Positions 1-8,411 of a stretch of DNA of 46,749 nucleotides are shown here, in pieces (within the stretch, counting starts at the first letter, position 1; the number at the start of each line of letters is the position of its first letter). The notes under the pieces were generated by a model, which was given only the letters and a program-made list of their open reading frames with translations, was not told where the DNA came from and made no database searches. The position numbers were made by a program, and so were the translations under genes. Origin of the DNA: Niallia endozanthoxylica. Its GTDB lineage: Bacteria; Bacillota; Bacilli; Bacillales; Cytobacillaceae. The stretch covers positions 1 to 46,749 of the forward strand of contig NZ_VYKL01000044.1 of NCBI RefSeq assembly GCF_008710145.1, in the 5' to 3' direction.

Positions 1-651
1 CCCCCCTTCAGCATGGGAAAAAGTTCCACTAGCGGTTGTTAATTGGCCTTCAGAGTGGGAAAAATCACCACTGGCGATTGTACTAACTCCTTCGGCGTGG
101 GAAGTTCTTCCACTGGCCGTGCTTCCTTCTCCTTCCGCATGGGATTGAGGTCCACTTGCTGTTGTACCACTTCCTTCGGCATGGGAGGCAGGTCCACTTG
201 CTGTTGTGTCGCCCCCTTCGGCATGCGCATTGCTAGCGCCTACCGCGGTTTGCGTATTCAATCCCTCAACGTGAGAGTTGTCACCCCTCGCTATTGAACC
301 TTGACCTTCGGCGTGGGAAGCCTGACCACTGGCGATAGTGTTACTTCCTTCGGCATGAGCATGGTGGCCACTTGCTGTTGTGAGATAGCCTTCTGCATGA
401 GAAGCATCCCCGCTGGCCGTTGTTGAATTTCCCTCTGCATGTGCTGTATCGGCTGTTGTTTCAGTCAGGTGTCCTTCTGTATGAGAAGCCGCACCTCCTG
501 CTGTTGTTGTATTTCCTTCCGCATGGGAGGTATCAGCATTTGCAATCGTTTGAAATCCTTCGGCGTGGGAAGCCGCCCCGTTGGCGGTTGTATTTAACCC
601 TTCCGCTTCTGAACAGGACCCAATCGGATTTTGATTACATCCATTGGCCAT
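1..651 (-). CDS. YadA-head-like SHAEG repeat protein (3' end off the window)
   Basis: The frame is open from an ATG at 651 (after an AAAGGAG site) to the window edge, at least 217 codons. After about 17 residues it becomes a run of 14-residue repeats, roughly SHAEGxxTTASGxx, about 14 copies with one irregular unit near 210-250. This is the trimeric beta-roll head pattern of YadA-type adhesins (Hep_Hag/YadA head repeats). In bacilli such repeats occur in spore-surface or phage structural proteins, often with a C-terminal self-cleaving domain, but that end lies outside the window. No signal peptide is seen. Function is inferred only as a repeat fibre or structural protein. Confidence 0.75.
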   Translation of the reverse strand, partial: MANGCNQNPIGSCSEAEGLNTTANGAASHAEGFQTIANADTSHAEGNTTTAGGAASHTEGHLTETTADTAHAEGNSTTASGDASHAEGYLTTASGHHAHAEGSNTIASGQASHAEGQGSIARGDNSHVEGLNTQTAVGASNAHAEGGDTTASGPASHAEGSGTTASGPQSHAEGEGSTASGRTSHAEGVSTIASGDFSHSEGQLTTASGTFSHAEGG

Positions 652-996
652 TTCTTTTCACTCCTTTTGTATAAAATAATTAAAAACTCGTTAAGATTCT
701 GAACAGTTCGAAATTTCTCTCTAATAATTAAAGTATGTTTTAACGACAAATTAGCTTGGACGAATATATTCTGCGGTGCTACAAGTGAAACATTTTTTGG
801 CTAATCCTAACAGGTGAATAGTTCAGTTAAAAGCATTAAGTCAGCAACTTTTTCACTGTACATCACATAACCGTCCCTCTGAAAAACTACCTGTATCATG
901 AATCTTTATTACTTCCAGAACCCCTTTAATCCAAGGTATATCCAATTCCGTCCACATTGTTCCCCTTGTTAACATAATGCGATGTTATCAGCACTG

Positions 997-1027
997 AAAA
1001 AGGATCCTCAAACGAAGATCCTTTTTT
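997..1027. terminator. Bidirectional rho-independent terminator
   Basis: AAGGATC and GATCCTT form a stem across a short loop, with an A-run before and a T-run after. It could serve either strand. No gene adjoins it on the plus side. Confidence 0.6.
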
Positions 1028-1093
1028 GCGGTTTATTTAAGTAACACACCCGTTTAGTTGAAATTGACCTGTCATTTAGAACTGGTATAATAC

Positions 1094-1262
1094 TTAAACT
1101 ATTAAAGTGATAATACCCATAAAGCCTATCAAATTAAAAGCAATTTGTTTAACTTGTGTTTCTTTCAGACTAATTAAACCAAGTATTAGTCCAGCAATAC
1201 TAAGAAGCGTTCCTTCCTCAATAAAAATAAGTCCAAAAATAAAAATAGTTTTGGGATTTGCT
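1094..1262 (-). pseudogene. Fragment of a small membrane protein
   Basis: A minus-strand frame without a usable start codon ends at 1094. It encodes about 55 mostly hydrophobic residues with two likely membrane segments, including an LILGLISLKET stretch, and ends GFMGIITLIV. The composition looks like a coding C-terminus rather than chance, and a stop lies just upstream. I do not recognise the family. It is probably a remnant. Confidence 0.25.
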
Positions 1263-1853
1263 TAAATAATGGAAAAAGTGGCTTGAATTTATAACGTAAA
1301 CTCAAGTTTAATCAGTGATTAATTTGAATCTCAGTCCTTCACGTTTTGTAAGGGGGAATAATTTGAAATCTATTAATACGATCAAAAAGAAAAGCATAAG
1401 AATACGCTTTCTCTGCTATAATTTCTCGGGTCCTTCATAAATAAACTCATAAATAAACTGCTTAATCCGCTTAGTATCAACTGAATCCAATTTTAACATT
1501 TTAGTCCAAGCTGTCAAAACAATCCGTTGTCACCTAATTGGTAAAATTACCCAAAGTTATTGGTAAAATACATCAAAAGCAAAACTTCTATGTAATTATT
1601 CTTAAACAAACCCGTTAGTACAGAAGTACGGCTCCACAAATATGTATAAAAATTAGTACGTATACAGTTTCGAGTCATGATTCAAAAGAATTAATTAACA
1701 TACTGCCAAAACATACATCAATTAATTGCCGAAACAGAAACTTTCAAAATTATTAATATAGGTAGTTCAGATTCCTTTAATCCTGGAAAAATAAATAAAA
1801 TGTGTTAGTAAATTGTTTGAACTCAAGTAGTTAGTAAATACACATGTATATGA

Positions 1854-2040
1854 ACCTCTCATGACTAAAAGTCACGAGTTTCCGGGTTGATGATTACGCA
1901 CATTGACCACAGGTGGTGGGGAACACACCGCCGCTATCCCGTTGGCAAAAGCCTTTGGGACTACTTTTTTAGGCTGCTAAGTTCAAACGGTTTCCCCCTT
2001 TTCGGGCGGACCCTCCTTTTCTTCGCCTGAGTAGTTTAAG
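1854..2040 (-). mobile_element. IS200/IS605-type right-end remnants
   Basis: Read on the minus strand, the tract ends in a hairpin (CTCGTGAC, loop, GTCATGAG) followed by AGGTTCA, the usual look of a tnpB-element right end. On the plus strand a second end of the family used by the elements at 13.5 and 28.6 kb (GAGTAGTTTAA) closes at about 2037. No tnpB survives. These are probably two overlapping scars. Confidence 0.45.
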
Positions 2041-2391
2041 CTTTAATGCTTGAACATTTTACGTGACATGGGATGAATTTGCAGTTGGCTTTAGCCAAAA
2101 TCACTGAATAATACAAACAAATGTGCCATAATTTACTTGTATAAATTGTGCAATTGTTCTTTGAAAACTGAACATATGAGGTTGTGACAAGGAGTGCTTT
2201 GTCTAAAGACGGGCTAACGTCCTGCACGGGTGTTCTTTTCGGAAAACAATAAAAAAAGAGATCAAACTGTTTATTTTGAATCTCCTTTTAAAATTTAGAT
2301 TGATGAACTTTGTTTAATTGACCTACTCATCGGTTAATAACCTTCCAGCCACGCAGTCCCTGCAGTTAAAAAGTCTTATTGCTTCGTTTTT

Positions 2392-2527
2392 CACACCTAT
2401 AAGGAACCTATGTACTTATAGGTGTGAGGATACTTTGGCTATCGCCAACCGGCATTCAACTCCTACTTATTCATTTGGGTTACAGCCCTTTGTATTCCTT
2501 GAAGTGGGGGCCTTTTGTCGGGGAAAG
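2392..2527 (-). mobile_element. Left end of a tnpB element (remnant, TTTAT family)
   Basis: On the minus strand this begins just after a TTTAT target (complement of 2528-2532). It carries the CCGACAAAAG start, a long hairpin (cccacttcaag ... aagtaggag) and the GGTTGGCGATAGCC block also present at 13600 and 28670. The transposase is gone. A perfect 12-bp inverted repeat (CACACCTATAAG, 2392-2403 and 2415-2426) lies at its inner edge. The stretch 2155-2205 resembles 28717-28765 inside the other derivative, so the two may be related. Confidence 0.55.
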
Positions 2528-2574
2528 ATAAAACAATCCCCGGAAATTATTCTTTAATACATATAAATTTATAT

Positions 2575-2733
2575 TCAATGAACTACTATTGATGTCTGTT
2601 CATTTCCATACTTTGAACCAATCATCATTTTAAAGGTATCGATTTCAATTGGAAAATAACCATTAAGCAGCAATAAATTATAATTTTCTTCCCCAATCAG
2701 AAATTTTACTCTCTCTAGGCTTTGTTTGTTCAT
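2575..2733 (-). CDS. Small hypothetical protein coupled to the coupling ATPase
   Basis: A 52-residue frame starts at an ATG that overlaps the stop of the FtsK-type gene (ATGA), the usual sign of translational coupling. The product is soluble, with a run of leucines near residue 20 and a C-terminal SIVVH. No family is recognised. Its position as last gene of the minus-strand transfer operon suggests a role linked to the coupling ATPase, such as an accessory or entry-exclusion factor, but that is inference. Confidence 0.6.
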   Translation of the reverse strand: MNKQSLERVKFLIGEENYNLLLLNGYFPIEIDTFKMMIGSKYGNEQTSIVVH

Positions 2734-5027
2734 TTTTCATCCTCCTTCGAATTTGCAGATAAAAAGGATTCTCTCTCTTGGTCACTTTTTACTAGCTTGT
2801 ATCCAGAATTCCTATTCTTTGGCGCCTCCAACCATCCTTCCTCCACCAATACCTGCATGAGATCTTTGACATCATTCATTCTCATTTTCATGTGTTTACG
2901 AAGGTGAGTGATCCTTGTTTCTCCTGTAAAGGCAATATATCGTTTTAATTCATCAAGAGGTCCTGACGTATTCACTTCCTTTGATTGTGAATGAATATCT
3001 AACAATAGTGGAGCTGAACCCGATTGATTTTTTCCATAAGTCTCGATAATGGCATCCATCTCTTCTTCGGTGCCTGCAATTAAAGGGCCTTGAAATCTGG
3101 TTAAAACTTTTCCCTCCAAAAGACAAGCCCCATCCCCATTTCCTAATAAGTTAAATGAAGGTTTTTGATCTAATACAGTGCTGTAATCATTACGACCACT
3201 ACATTTAAACACGACTCTACTAGGCAAATTCGCTTTAATTAATCCTGTTACTACATCTACACTAGGACGTTGTGTTGTGATGATTAAATGAATGCCACAT
3301 GCCCGTGCTTTTTGTGCCAAACGGATAATGCAATCTTCGACAGTTCCATTTTCTTTATCCTGCATCAAAAAATCGCTGAATTCGTCTATAACGGCTATCA
3401 CATAAGGAATAGGAGCATCTTTTACTTTTCGATTGTATTGAGCTATATTTCGAACTCCCTCTTTTCCAAATAGTTCATATCGTTTTTCCATTAGATCAAT
3501 TAATTTTACTAATAACTGTTTCGCTTCTTCTATTTCGGTATATACTTTAACGTTTTTAAATTTTGAAAACCCTGGGAATTCGACTCGTTTAGGATCAATT
3601 AAATACATCATCAGTTGTTCCGGTGGAACCCATATCAATAATGTTAAAATAAATTGCAAGAGCCAAATACTTTTCCCAGAACCAGTCGTACCGGCCACAA
3701 GTAAATGTTTCACTCTCGTTAAATCGTCATAATAAGGTTCTCCCGTTTCGGTTGCTCCTACAACGAACGGCAGAATCTTATCTTTGGAAAAGTTCTTAAA
3801 TTCCCTTGTATCAATTAAATTCCGGAGATATACCGCCTGTCGGTTTTTACGCGGGAGAGTAAGTGTACCTGTACCTTTCTCTTTTCCTTGTAACACTAAT
3901 AAATCAGTAATACCTAATTCTGTTTGCCAATCCATTAACACTTTTTGAAGATCGGACAATCGAATCCCTTTTGGCAGCATAATATTTAATCGAATCAATG
4001 TGGGTCCTTGTTCAAATCCAATGATTTTTAGTCCTTCTTCTTTAATCACGCCTAGCTTTTCTAAGGAGCCATTTAACTCTTGCTCGAAGTGATCCAGTAA
4101 TAGCGGTTCTTGTTGTAATGTACCAAAAGGAAGAAATTGAAATATCGGTATAATATTCTCTTTCTTAGTTACTGTTTTCTCTTGTTGAATGACTTGAGTT
4201 GTTTTAATTTTTGATGTACATGGTAATAAAGAAACGAGTTCACTTTCAACAATAAACGGATGAATATGCCTTAAATAAGGTGCTTTCAATGAGCTCCACT
4301 TTTCTATTCGCTCTTTATTTCCCTCTTTTTTGCGACGAACTTCCCACTCATTTTCTTTACATTGTCGATTTAAACTTTCTAATAAGTCCTCAATAAATAC
4401 TTTTCTATCTATTTCCTCCCCTCTTACGTATCCCCTTATTAAAAATCGGTATACGGTCTGATTCTTACGTTCTTCAAAAGAAGGGATAGTAGGAATAGAA
4501 ATAGGAATGTTATGGCTTATTTCGGCTATTTTGAGCTGTAACGAGCGTACAGGAGCAAGCATACTTGGATAAGAAATTCCCTTCAAATAATCGTCGTATT
4601 GTTGCCTTAAAAGCGATTTCCATTTATCATTTCTATCTTTTTGAAATAACACTTGAATCCAAGCTTCTCCATTGATGAAATCAACGGAACTTAACCAACT
4701 TTCCATATTTTCTTGAGTGATTGAATAAATTGAAGGCTTTATTAAATAAAACTCGAAACTTTCTATATCTGTTACTTGAGATAAGGGAGAATCAGATAAT
4801 AATAGTTTCTTTTGTTCATGCGAGGAATTAAAAGAAGGAATCGTATTCATTAGTTGGATTTTTACTTCCGTTTGATTAAGTAAAACCTCTAATCCCGCAA
4901 CAGATCCATTTGAGAGCTTTTTTAACCACCTTCTAGCATCATCTCTGGACAAGCAAGGAGGATAACTATATATAAAGGCAGGCTTTCGAAATGGACCGAT
5001 TTCAGCCATTTTTTTAATGATGTTCAT
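2730..5027 (-). CDS. FtsK/SpoIIIE-type DNA translocase, conjugative coupling protein (TcpA-like)
   Basis: The product is about 765 residues. Walker A AGTTGSGKS lies near residue 445, Walker B VIAVIDEF near 545, and a conserved TTQRPS follows. The C-terminus (about 690-750) looks like a winged helix (LRKHMKMRMNDV...LVEEGWLEAP), as in the gamma domain of FtsK/SpoIIIE. The N-terminal 400 residues are soluble and unrecognised. Such ATPases act as coupling proteins that feed DNA to the secretion channel in Gram-positive plasmids (TcpA of pCW3, ConQ of ICEBs1). I chose the ATG at 5027, preceded by GAGG, over the longer frame from 5072 because the latter runs through the 30-aa gene at 5039-5131. Confidence 0.85.
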   Translation of the reverse strand: MNIIKKMAEIGPFRKPAFIYSYPPCLSRDDARRWLKKLSNGSVAGLEVLLNQTEVKIQLMNTIPSFNSSHEQKKLLLSDSPLSQVTDIESFEFYLIKPSIYSITQENMESWLSSVDFINGEAWIQVLFQKDRNDKWKSLLRQQYDDYLKGISYPSMLAPVRSLQLKIAEISHNIPISIPTIPSFEERKNQTVYRFLIRGYVRGEEIDRKVFIEDLLESLNRQCKENEWEVRRKKEGNKERIEKWSSLKAPYLRHIHPFIVESELVSLLPCTSKIKTTQVIQQEKTVTKKENIIPIFQFLPFGTLQQEPLLLDHFEQELNGSLEKLGVIKEEGLKIIGFEQGPTLIRLNIMLPKGIRLSDLQKVLMDWQTELGITDLLVLQGKEKGTGTLTLPRKNRQAVYLRNLIDTREFKNFSKDKILPFVVGATETGEPYYDDLTRVKHLLVAGTTGSGKSIWLLQFILTLLIWVPPEQLMMYLIDPKRVEFPGFSKFKNVKVYTEIEEAKQLLVKLIDLMEKRYELFGKEGVRNIAQYNRKVKDAPIPYVIAVIDEFSDFLMQDKENGTVEDCIIRLAQKARACGIHLIITTQRPSVDVVTGLIKANLPSRVVFKCSGRNDYSTVLDQKPSFNLLGNGDGACLLEGKVLTRFQGPLIAGTEEEMDAIIETYGKNQSGSAPLLLDIHSQSKEVNTSGPLDELKRYIAFTGETRITHLRKHMKMRMNDVKDLMQVLVEEGWLEAPKNRNSGYKLVKSDQERESFLSANSKEDEK

Positions 5028-5038
5028 TATTACCAGCC

Positions 5039-5131
5039 TCAATCTGCAGTAATATTTTTCAGATAAATCCAAATCAACGTGACAGTGTTTAACATAATAA
5101 AACCCGTATTAATCCATAGAATCGTTTCCAT
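5039..5131 (-). CDS. 30-residue single-pass membrane peptide
   Basis: An ATG at 5131 with AAGAAGGGTG about 6 nt upstream opens a frame for 30 residues, nearly all one hydrophobic helix (TGFIMLNTVTLIWIYLK). It fills exactly the gap between the VirB6-like gene (stop at 5135) and the coupling ATPase (start 5027), consistent with a real micro-gene in the operon. Gram-positive transfer operons often carry tiny membrane subunits. No homologue is recognised. Confidence 0.5.
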   Translation of the reverse strand: METILWINTGFIMLNTVTLIWIYLKNITAD

Positions 5132-5134
5132 CGT

Positions 5135-6199
5135 TTACACCCTTCTTAACACGAATTTTCCCAGTTTTTGAGCGACTACTGCATAGGATTGTTTTGGAGT
5201 TGGTCCATGGTCGAAGTATTTTTTGACTGATGCAGGTGGAATCGCCATCATATAGAGTCCTCCTAAAATCACCAATAATTTCGCAAAGAACCCTTCTATT
5301 GTAGTGGGAAATGGAACAGCAAACATTAATAGGGAAAGAATGGTAACATATATCGAATAAACGATTTGAACTAAAAACAGTTCTTTTAAAGAATTCCACC
5401 AGCTATGATGCAAACTTTTCAATGAATCAAAGATGTATCCTAGCATAGCGAAGGGAGTTAAGATTCCTAAAGCGGTCATATTAAACCATCTTTTCCCATG
5501 ATTTAGCAACATGGGAATGAGCAGAGCGATATAGAGCAAAATAAATAAGAATAACCCTATTACTTCAAATGCATCATTTATAAGACTAAATTCCTCATAA
5601 GTAGAGTACGTTGAGCTGCTGAGAAATTTAGTACCCATTCCAAGAAACATATTTGTTATCCCATTCATTACTTCAATTGCTTTGACAAAACCATATGGGG
5701 CAAATCCGCAAACCGCAATTAGGATGGGCAGCCGAATAACAATCTGTCTTAACGGAGTACCACTCCACCCTAGTACCTTTTTAAACCCTTCCAACATACT
5801 GGCAACGGATACTATTGCAATAGATAGACCGGAAAAAACACGAATCATATGGCGGAAAAACTCATTATCAAAAAGGAATACAGGAGTATAGATTATCATG
5901 CTGATTGTCTTGTACAGCCATACCATAAATTCTTTCATTTGGCTCTTAGGATTTAATACATCTTCTTTTGCTGCAGCATTTAGTGCTTCGAACCAATTTC
6001 CGGCATGTTGTAAGGTATCAGATATAGCTGAAAGAGTGGATGCTGATGCTTCTACGGAACACCCTGTTAAAAAGGCACTAGGAATTATTAGGACAGCTAA
6101 TGGAAGAAGCTTTCCCTGATTCAGACGGATATGTTCTAGAAATTTTGATACCCTGGCAGCGGACTGAATAATCCTTTTGCCACCGTAATTATTAGCCAT
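5135..6199 (-). CDS. VirB6/TrbL-like polytopic lipoprotein of the transfer channel
   Basis: The product is up to 354 residues from the ATG at 6199. After a basic leader comes a lipoprotein signal with lipobox LTGC (about residue 45), then five or six membrane helices (for example SIAIVSVASML, ILIAVCGFAPYG, LFLFILLYIALLIPMLL, LVILGGLYMMAIPP) and a basic C-terminus. This matches VirB6/TrbL-like channel subunits. The frame stays open to 6346, but that part lies inside the upstream pilin gene. The 6199 start still overlaps it by 64 nt and has no clear ribosome site, so the exact start is uncertain. Confidence 0.7.
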   Translation of the reverse strand: MANNYGGKRIIQSAARVSKFLEHIRLNQGKLLPLAVLIIPSAFLTGCSVEASASTLSAISDTLQHAGNWFEALNAAAKEDVLNPKSQMKEFMVWLYKTISMIIYTPVFLFDNEFFRHMIRVFSGLSIAIVSVASMLEGFKKVLGWSGTPLRQIVIRLPILIAVCGFAPYGFVKAIEVMNGITNMFLGMGTKFLSSSTYSTYEEFSLINDAFEVIGLFLFILLYIALLIPMLLNHGKRWFNMTALGILTPFAMLGYIFDSLKSLHHSWWNSLKELFLVQIVYSIYVTILSLLMFAVPFPTTIEGFFAKLLVILGGLYMMAIPPASVKKYFDHGPTPKQSYAVVAQKLGKFVLRRV

Positions 6200-6630
6200 A
6201 TTAAAACGGGTGCTGATATCACTTGGATTAATCCCTTTATTATCTCTTTGGACCATGCCTTCGCTTTTTCTCCCATCCCTACTATCCTCAACCCGCCTGC
6301 TAACATGAGGCAAATTGTCGCTACTGCTGCGACTAGTCCTAAGCATATGAGTTGAATGGTTTTCAGAAGAGAGTCTACTTCTGGTAGAATGGTCGGTTGC
6401 TCTGTTTGTGCGAATGCTGGTGTAGCATATACGAGAACCGATAACGATACGGATAAAGTTTTCAGAAGAAGAGTTTTGTACTTCTTTTTTTGTTTTGGTT
6501 TTGCTAGCTTCACCTCTTTCAGGTAGGACTGGAGAAAAAAATCAATATCATCCATTAAATTTTTTTGTTCTTTGTGTTCCGTTCGGTGTAAAAATTCAGT
6601 AATGGTGAAGGTTTCTTGTCTTCGAAACAT
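6136..6630 (-). CDS. VirB2-like (T4SS_pilin type) pilin subunit
   Basis: The product is 164 residues, from an ATG at 6630 after GGGAGG. A long charged N-terminus (1-65) is followed by a hydrophobic segment ending in ATPAFAQ, a signal-peptidase-like site near residue 75. Two helices follow (LICLGLVAAVATICLMLAGG and IKGLIQVISAPVLIWLIITVAKG) around a positively charged loop with GMGEKAKAW. This two-helix plan with a central basic loop is that of VirB2/TrbC-type pilins. The unusually long pre-sequence is notable. It lies directly before the VirB6-like gene. Confidence 0.75.
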   Translation of the reverse strand: MFRRQETFTITEFLHRTEHKEQKNLMDDIDFFLQSYLKEVKLAKPKQKKKYKTLLLKTLSVSLSVLVYATPAFAQTEQPTILPEVDSLLKTIQLICLGLVAAVATICLMLAGGLRIVGMGEKAKAWSKEIIKGLIQVISAPVLIWLIITVAKGLFSPLPGYQNF

Positions 6631-6718
6631 ATTTTCTCCTCCCTTTGATAAGGGTATAGCCAAATACACTAGTGGCGGTTATGAAGCATATTGTTTGAAT
6701 CACGACAAAACCTACCAT
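6596..6718 (-). CDS. 40-residue membrane peptide at the head of the transfer operon
   Basis: An ATG at 6718 follows AAGGGGGAAA. The frame encodes 40 residues with one N-terminal membrane helix (VGFVVIQTICFITATSVFGY) and a strongly basic tail (KGRRKYVSKTR). Its 3' end overlaps the start of the pilin gene at 6630 in another frame, so translation may be coupled. No family is recognised. Confidence 0.45.
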   Translation of the reverse strand: MVGFVVIQTICFITATSVFGYTLIKGRRKYVSKTRNLHHY

Positions 6719-6775
6719 TGAATTTCCCCCTTTTTTTACGTCTGACTAAACTTATGAACGGATAGGCTTGTCTTA

Positions 6776-6813
6776 TTCCATACAAAAAAAAGAAAATCTT
6801 TGTTTGTATGGAA
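6776..6813. promoter_or_regulatory. Palindromic operator (TTCCATACAAA / TTTGTATGGAA)
   Basis: Two perfect 11-bp inverted half-sites (6776-6786 and 6803-6813) lie between the regulator gene and the pilin/VirB6/coupling genes. A third half-site, TTCCATACAAA, lies at 7491-7501 upstream of the regulator. The placement suggests the binding site of the RHH/XRE regulator, which would then control itself and the transfer operon. The hairpin could alternatively act in RNA as a partial terminator. Confidence 0.55.
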
Positions 6814-6875
6814 GAATGCAAAAAAAAATCCTACCTCTAGGGTTAGGAATGCGAATACGTCACTTATTATTATTT

Positions 6876-7319
6876 TTAAAGATTTTCTCTATATAAACAG
6901 TCAGCAATCGGCGGACAATCTAATGCTAACCAAATACGAAGAAAAGAGTCCAATGTCATATTTAAATTTTTGTTATTTAGTAACTGTGATAAATTACTTT
7001 CACTGATACCAGTATCTCGATGGATTTGAACAGCCTTAATTCCTTTTTGCTTCATGATTTCTTTGAATCGATTTTTAATGGCATAAGGTTTTTCATTATT
7101 AGGCTCAAAAAGTAGGCTTTTAAGAGCCGTCGTATCAGTATCAGAAAGCGGCGCCATCATATCTATATAGTCAGCAATGGCAGCTCTAATTATTCTTTCA
7201 AGAGGAACTTCTTGTTGTTCCCTAACGGCAAGATAATGACTTATTTGTTTAAGTTGCTCTACTGTTGATGGTTTTAAATAAATTGTTACAGGTATTCTTG
7301 AATCTTGATCAGTTATCAA
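6876..7319 (-). CDS. RHH + XRE-type helix-turn-helix regulator of the transfer operon
   Basis: The product is 147 residues. Residues 1-55 (RIPVTIYLKPSTVEQLKQI ... ERIIRAAIADYI) resemble a ribbon-helix-helix DNA-binding fold. Residues 80-145 are a Cro/C1-type HTH (MKQKGIKAVQIHRDTGISES ... LSQLLNNK). The two-domain plan suggests a repressor. It is the first gene of the minus-strand transfer cluster and is flanked on both sides by copies of TTCCATACAAA. The likely role is autoregulated control of transfer genes. Confidence 0.7.
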   Translation of the reverse strand: MITDQDSRIPVTIYLKPSTVEQLKQISHYLAVREQQEVPLERIIRAAIADYIDMMAPLSDTDTTALKSLLFEPNNEKPYAIKNRFKEIMKQKGIKAVQIHRDTGISESNLSQLLNNKNLNMTLDSFLRIWLALDCPPIADCLYRENL

Positions 7320-7386
7320 GTATATTCCCTCCTATTTTGGACAAACTCTAAGTAATTAATGAATTTTTTATTTAGGGGTGTAAAGT

Positions 7387-7455
7387 ATGATTGTTCAAAA
7401 AAGAGATCGTGGAGATCACATTAAAAGTTCTTCTGGTCGTGGAGATAATTTGTAA
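7387..7455 (+). CDS. Possible 22-residue peptide with two RGD motifs
   Basis: An ATG at 7387 after TAGGGGTG opens a 22-codon frame whose product contains RDRGDH and GRGDN, from a near-repeat TCGTGGAGAT at DNA level. It is divergent from the regulator gene. It is too short to be sure of; it may be a leader peptide or chance. Confidence 0.22.
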   Translation: MIVQKRDRGDHIKSSSGRGDNL

Positions 7456-7552
7456 TTGTTCTTTCCTCAATTCAATGGGTAAAAACCCTCTTCCATACAA
7501 ACATAGAAGTTTATATCGGTAAATAGAACTCGGAAAATACAGAAAACCTGAG

Positions 7553-7602
7553 AAGACATTCTAATTCATTTGCTAATAAAGTGAATTAGAATGTCTTTTG
7601 TC
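7553..7602 (+). terminator. Strong rho-independent terminator-like hairpin
   Basis: AAGACATTCTAATTCA at 7553 pairs with TGAATTAGAATGTCTT at 7582 and is followed by TTTG. It sits downstream of the short plus-strand frame at 7387-7455. Confidence 0.55.
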
Positions 7603-7657
7603 TTTCAGGTATATCCTTTTATCTAATTTACTAATGGCAGTATCTTTTATGAATGAA

Positions 7658-7712
7658 AAAAGACCTAAAATACGCAAGTAGTGCATAAAAACTTGCATAT
7701 TTTAGGTCTTTT
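7658..7712. repeat. 22-bp-arm palindrome, copy 1 of a repeated family
   Basis: The arms 7658-7679 and 7691-7712 pair with one mismatch around an 11-nt loop. The inner part (AAAATATGCAAG, loop, CTTGCRTATTTT) matches the palindrome at 29382-29440 in sequence, while the outer parts differ but still pair. It may work as a bidirectional terminator for the Nudix remnant. Confidence 0.5.
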
Positions 7713-7760
7713 ATTTTTATTCCTTATTGCGTTAAAGTACCCATTTTAGTTTAGTAAGGT

Positions 7761-8181
7761 TTAGTTAAAAACAAGGTTCAAATAATCTCCATGTCTCCTT
7801 ATGAGTTCAACTTCTTTTTCAGATGAAATCCGAAAGAAATGGAAGATTAATCCCTCTTCTTCTCCACCTCCTGTTGGTTGGTAGTCCCATTCATCTAGAA
7901 CATCTGAGACAGTTGTTTTATAAAAAAATCTATTATGTATGACACTATTATCGTTCCCCAAAAAATCCTCAGCAAGCAAACTTTCAACATGAAAATTTCT
8001 TAATCCTGTTTCTTCTTCAATTTATCTAATTACTGCATAATGAGTATCCTCTTCTGGTTTTACCGTTCCTTTCGGTATCTGTATCCCTGCTTCAGCAATG
8101 GGATGCTGAAAAACTAAAACCAGTGTTTTAATCTTCTTTCATTCTTGTTTCATAACCATAGGCTTTTCTAATCGTTGTCAT
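7761..8181 (-). pseudogene. Nudix hydrolase, broken by a nonsense codon and a frameshift
   Basis: The minus strand reads MTTIRKAYGYETRMKED, shifts frame near 8131-8140, then continues with AEAGIQIPKGTVKPEED and the Nudix box. Inside the box, where REIEEETG is expected, the sequence is R-stop-IEEETG, with the stop at 8022-8024. That is a GAA-to-TAA change at the metal-binding region. The downstream part (7761-7979) continues to a normal-looking C-terminus. The intact protein would be about 140 residues, hydrolysing nucleoside-diphosphate-linked substrates. The gene is almost certainly inactive. Confidence 0.7.
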
Positions 8182-8411
8182 TAATCTTCCTTCTTTCATC
8201 CCACATATTTTCTTCAACCTTCTTAAATAAACCTGCCCCTATAATTTAATTGTATTTTTCACCAACTTACATTTTAAAAACAAGAGTTATAGTGTGTTTA
8301 TTGGGTTGATATTAGGCTAGTAACTAAACTGTAAACTGAATGTAACGAAAATAGGATTGTTGGTGAAATTTTCAATATATACAATTAGTATTCGTTAAGG
8401 AGTGATGGAAG

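Larger units (their letters stand above)
660..1850. other. Gene-poor AT-rich gap
   Basis: Apart from the terminator near 1000 and the membrane-protein fragment at 1094-1262, I see no supported gene in this stretch. Several short hydrophobic frames are broken by stops. It may hold the promoter of the repeat protein that starts at 651. Confidence 0.5.

Noticed and set aside
2318..2557. Plus-strand 79-codon frame
   Set aside because: It runs across the tnpB-type left end and its hairpins, and has no gene-like features.
5109..5399. Minus-strand 96-codon frame
   Set aside because: It lies inside the VirB6-like gene in another frame, is rich in Cys, His and Ser without a ribosome site, and looks like a shadow.
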